13,967 bases of DNA from Archangium sp. (GTDB lineage: Bacteria; Myxococcota; Myxococcia; Myxococcales; Myxococcaceae), in contig JAEUJR010000816.1 in the NCBI GenBank assembly GCA_016793585.1, forward strand, positions 1 to 13,967. Reading direction: 5' to 3'. Shown here piece after piece: positions 13,038-13,967 of the stretch. The notes below the pieces were generated by a model. That model worked only from the letters and a program-made list of their open reading frames with translations. It made no database searches and was not told the DNA's origin. The position numbers and the translations under genes were made by a program. Every line of letters starts with the position of its first letter. The stretch's first letter is position 1.

Positions 13038-13966
13038 CGCCCCACCGCGTGCACCTGCAGCTTCATTCCATCGCAGGTGAGCAGCTTCGTGCCGTCGGCC
13101 GAGAACGCGAGCACCTTGCAGGGCCCTTCGAGCACGAACAGCTCCTTCAACGTCAGCGCGTCGAGAACGCGGGTGGGCTTCGAGTCGACGTAGGCCTCGA
13201 GCGAACCGACCGCGACACGTCGCCCATCGGGGCTCTGCACCAATCGCCCCACCTCGGAGAGCGCGACCTGCTGCAGCGGAGTCGCCGGTGAGCGCACGTC
13301 GTAGCGTCGCAGCACGTCATCGTGGCAGCTCGCGACGACCTCGTGCTCCGAGACGAAGGCGAGCCCCGTCACCATCTTCGGCGGCGTGAAGACGGCGGGC
13401 CTCTTCATTCCCGGCCCGTGAACGAGCACGTCGTTGCTGTACTGCGCCACCACCAGCCACTCGCCGTCTTCGCTCACCGCCACGGCGCTTGGCTTCTTCG
13501 GGTACTGGCCGCTCTTGATGGTGCGCTCGACGGTGCCCGACGGCCACGCACGAACCTCGACGCGTTTCTCCAGGTGCAGCACCACGCGGTCACCACGCCG
13601 CGTCCACTGAACGCGCATCACCTTGTCGTCGAGGTTCTCCTTCTTCACGAGCTCGCCGGTCGCGCCGTCACGCCACTCGATGCGGCGGTCCCACGCGCAG
13701 GCGACCGTCTTCCCGTCGGGGGAGAAGGCAGCCACTTCAGTCTCGTTGATGGGCAGCTCCTCCAGGACCGCGCCGGCCTCATCGACGAGCAGGAACGCGT
13801 CTGGGCGCACCACTGCCCACTTCGCGCCGCGCTGCCAGGCCGTGATGAAGCGCACCTTCTCGGTCGTCGCCCGGCCCGCGGGTGCTTCGGCTCCTGGCTT
13901 GCGCACCAGCTTCTGCAGTTGCTCATGCACTGCCTTGCTGACGCCCTCGGTGGTGATGGCTGTGAG
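13034..13966 (-). CDS. WD40/YVTN-like beta-propeller protein, 5' end outside the window
   Basis: The visible 310 residues consist of repeated four-strand blades typical of WD40/YVTN-like propellers: VAAFSPDGKTVACAWDRRIE, VMRVQWTRRGDRVVLHLEKR, AVAVSEDGEWLVVAQYSNDV, VTGLAFVSEHEVVASCHDDV, VGRLVQSPDGRRVAVGSLEA and VLAFSADGTKLLTCDGMKLQ, each with the SPDG/SADG-type turn. A GTG at 13930 could serve as start, but the frame stays open to the edge and the 12 extra codons (LTAITTEGVSKA) read as good protein with G/C-rich third positions, so the true start is probably beyond the window. No signal peptide is seen in the visible part. Six blades are present, so one or more may lie upstream. It is coupled by an ATGA overlap to the zinc-motif gene; propellers commonly serve as protein-binding scaffolds, so the two products may form a complex. 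Confidence 0.85.
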   Translation of the reverse strand, partial: LTAITTEGVSKAVHEQLQKLVRKPGAEAPAGRATTEKVRFITAWQRGAKWAVVRPDAFLLVDEAGAVLEELPINETEVAAFSPDGKTVACAWDRRIEWRDGATGELVKKENLDDKVMRVQWTRRGDRVVLHLEKRVEVRAWPSGTVERTIKSGQYPKKPSAVAVSEDGEWLVVAQYSNDVLVHGPGMKRPAVFTPPKMVTGLAFVSEHEVVASCHDDVLRRYDVRSPATPLQQVALSEVGRLVQSPDGRRVAVGSLEAYVDSKPTRVLDALTLKELFVLEGPCKVLAFSADGTKLLTCDGMKLQVHAVGR

Positions 13967-13967
13967 G

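Noticed and set aside
12354..13193. 279-codon plus-strand open frame opposite the zinc-motif and propeller genes
   Set aside because: It spans two coupled minus-strand genes and has shadow-like Arg-rich composition.

Overview
The window looks like chromosome from a high-GC delta-proteobacterial lineage, most likely Myxococcota. The evidence is the very high GC with G/C-dominated third codon positions in every accepted gene, two lipoproteins with Cys-type signal peptides (one followed by an Asp-Ala-Gly rich linker of a kind common in myxobacterial surface proteins), and many small stand-alone regulators and single-gene units. The assignment is an inference; no rRNA or marker gene is present. 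I see no tRNA, rRNA, CRISPR array, insertion sequence, integrase or phage gene.

Layout. 1-114 (-): the first 38 codons of a Lys/Ala/Pro-rich protein that runs off the left edge. 182-1387 (-): an N-formylglutamate amidohydrolase-family enzyme followed after 3 bases by a small one-helix membrane protein. 1466-3443 (+): a four-helix membrane protein, a hairpin, then a PhoD-like metallophosphatase with a twin-arginine/lipoprotein-like N-terminus. 3444-6608 (-): a tightly packed run of lipoprotein, AraC-family regulator, a previously easy-to-miss 44-residue Cys-containing ORF, and a membrane-anchored protein that joins a GspG-like segment to a GspC-like PDZ domain. 6685-7074 (+): DUF3224 protein. 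7062-7673 (-): TetR regulator, divergent from a two-gene operon (7844-9522, +) of an SGNH hydrolase and an NmrA-type NAD(P)-binding protein whose GTG start overlaps the previous stop. 9516-10394 (-): lipoprotein with a DAG-repeat linker and a conserved-looking C-terminal domain of unknown function. 10497-10688 (+): a secreted six-cysteine knottin-like mini-protein with an excellent ribosome binding site. 10729-11382 (+): a TIP30/HTATIP2-like SDR protein. 11392-13967 (-): a beta-propeller protein (5' end outside the window), a protein with two tandem ClpX-type zinc-binding motifs, and a nuclease-A-inhibitor-like protein with degenerate EF-hand-like loops.

How they fit together. The supported co-expressed sets are the amidohydrolase plus small membrane protein, the lipoprotein/AraC/44-residue/PDZ run, the SGNH/NmrA pair beside TetR, and the propeller/zinc-finger pair with the NuiA-like gene just behind it. 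The rest reads as mosaic accessory chromosome rather than one pathway. All four convergent gene pairs (3443/3444, 7062/7074, 9516/9522, 11382/11392) touch or overlap, so there is almost no room for intergenic terminators. The most novel items are the knottin-like secreted peptide, the 44-residue coupled ORF, the GspG/PDZ composite protein, the double ClpX-zinc-finger protein coupled to a propeller, and the NuiA-like inhibitor carrying EF-hand-like repeats without an adjacent nuclease.
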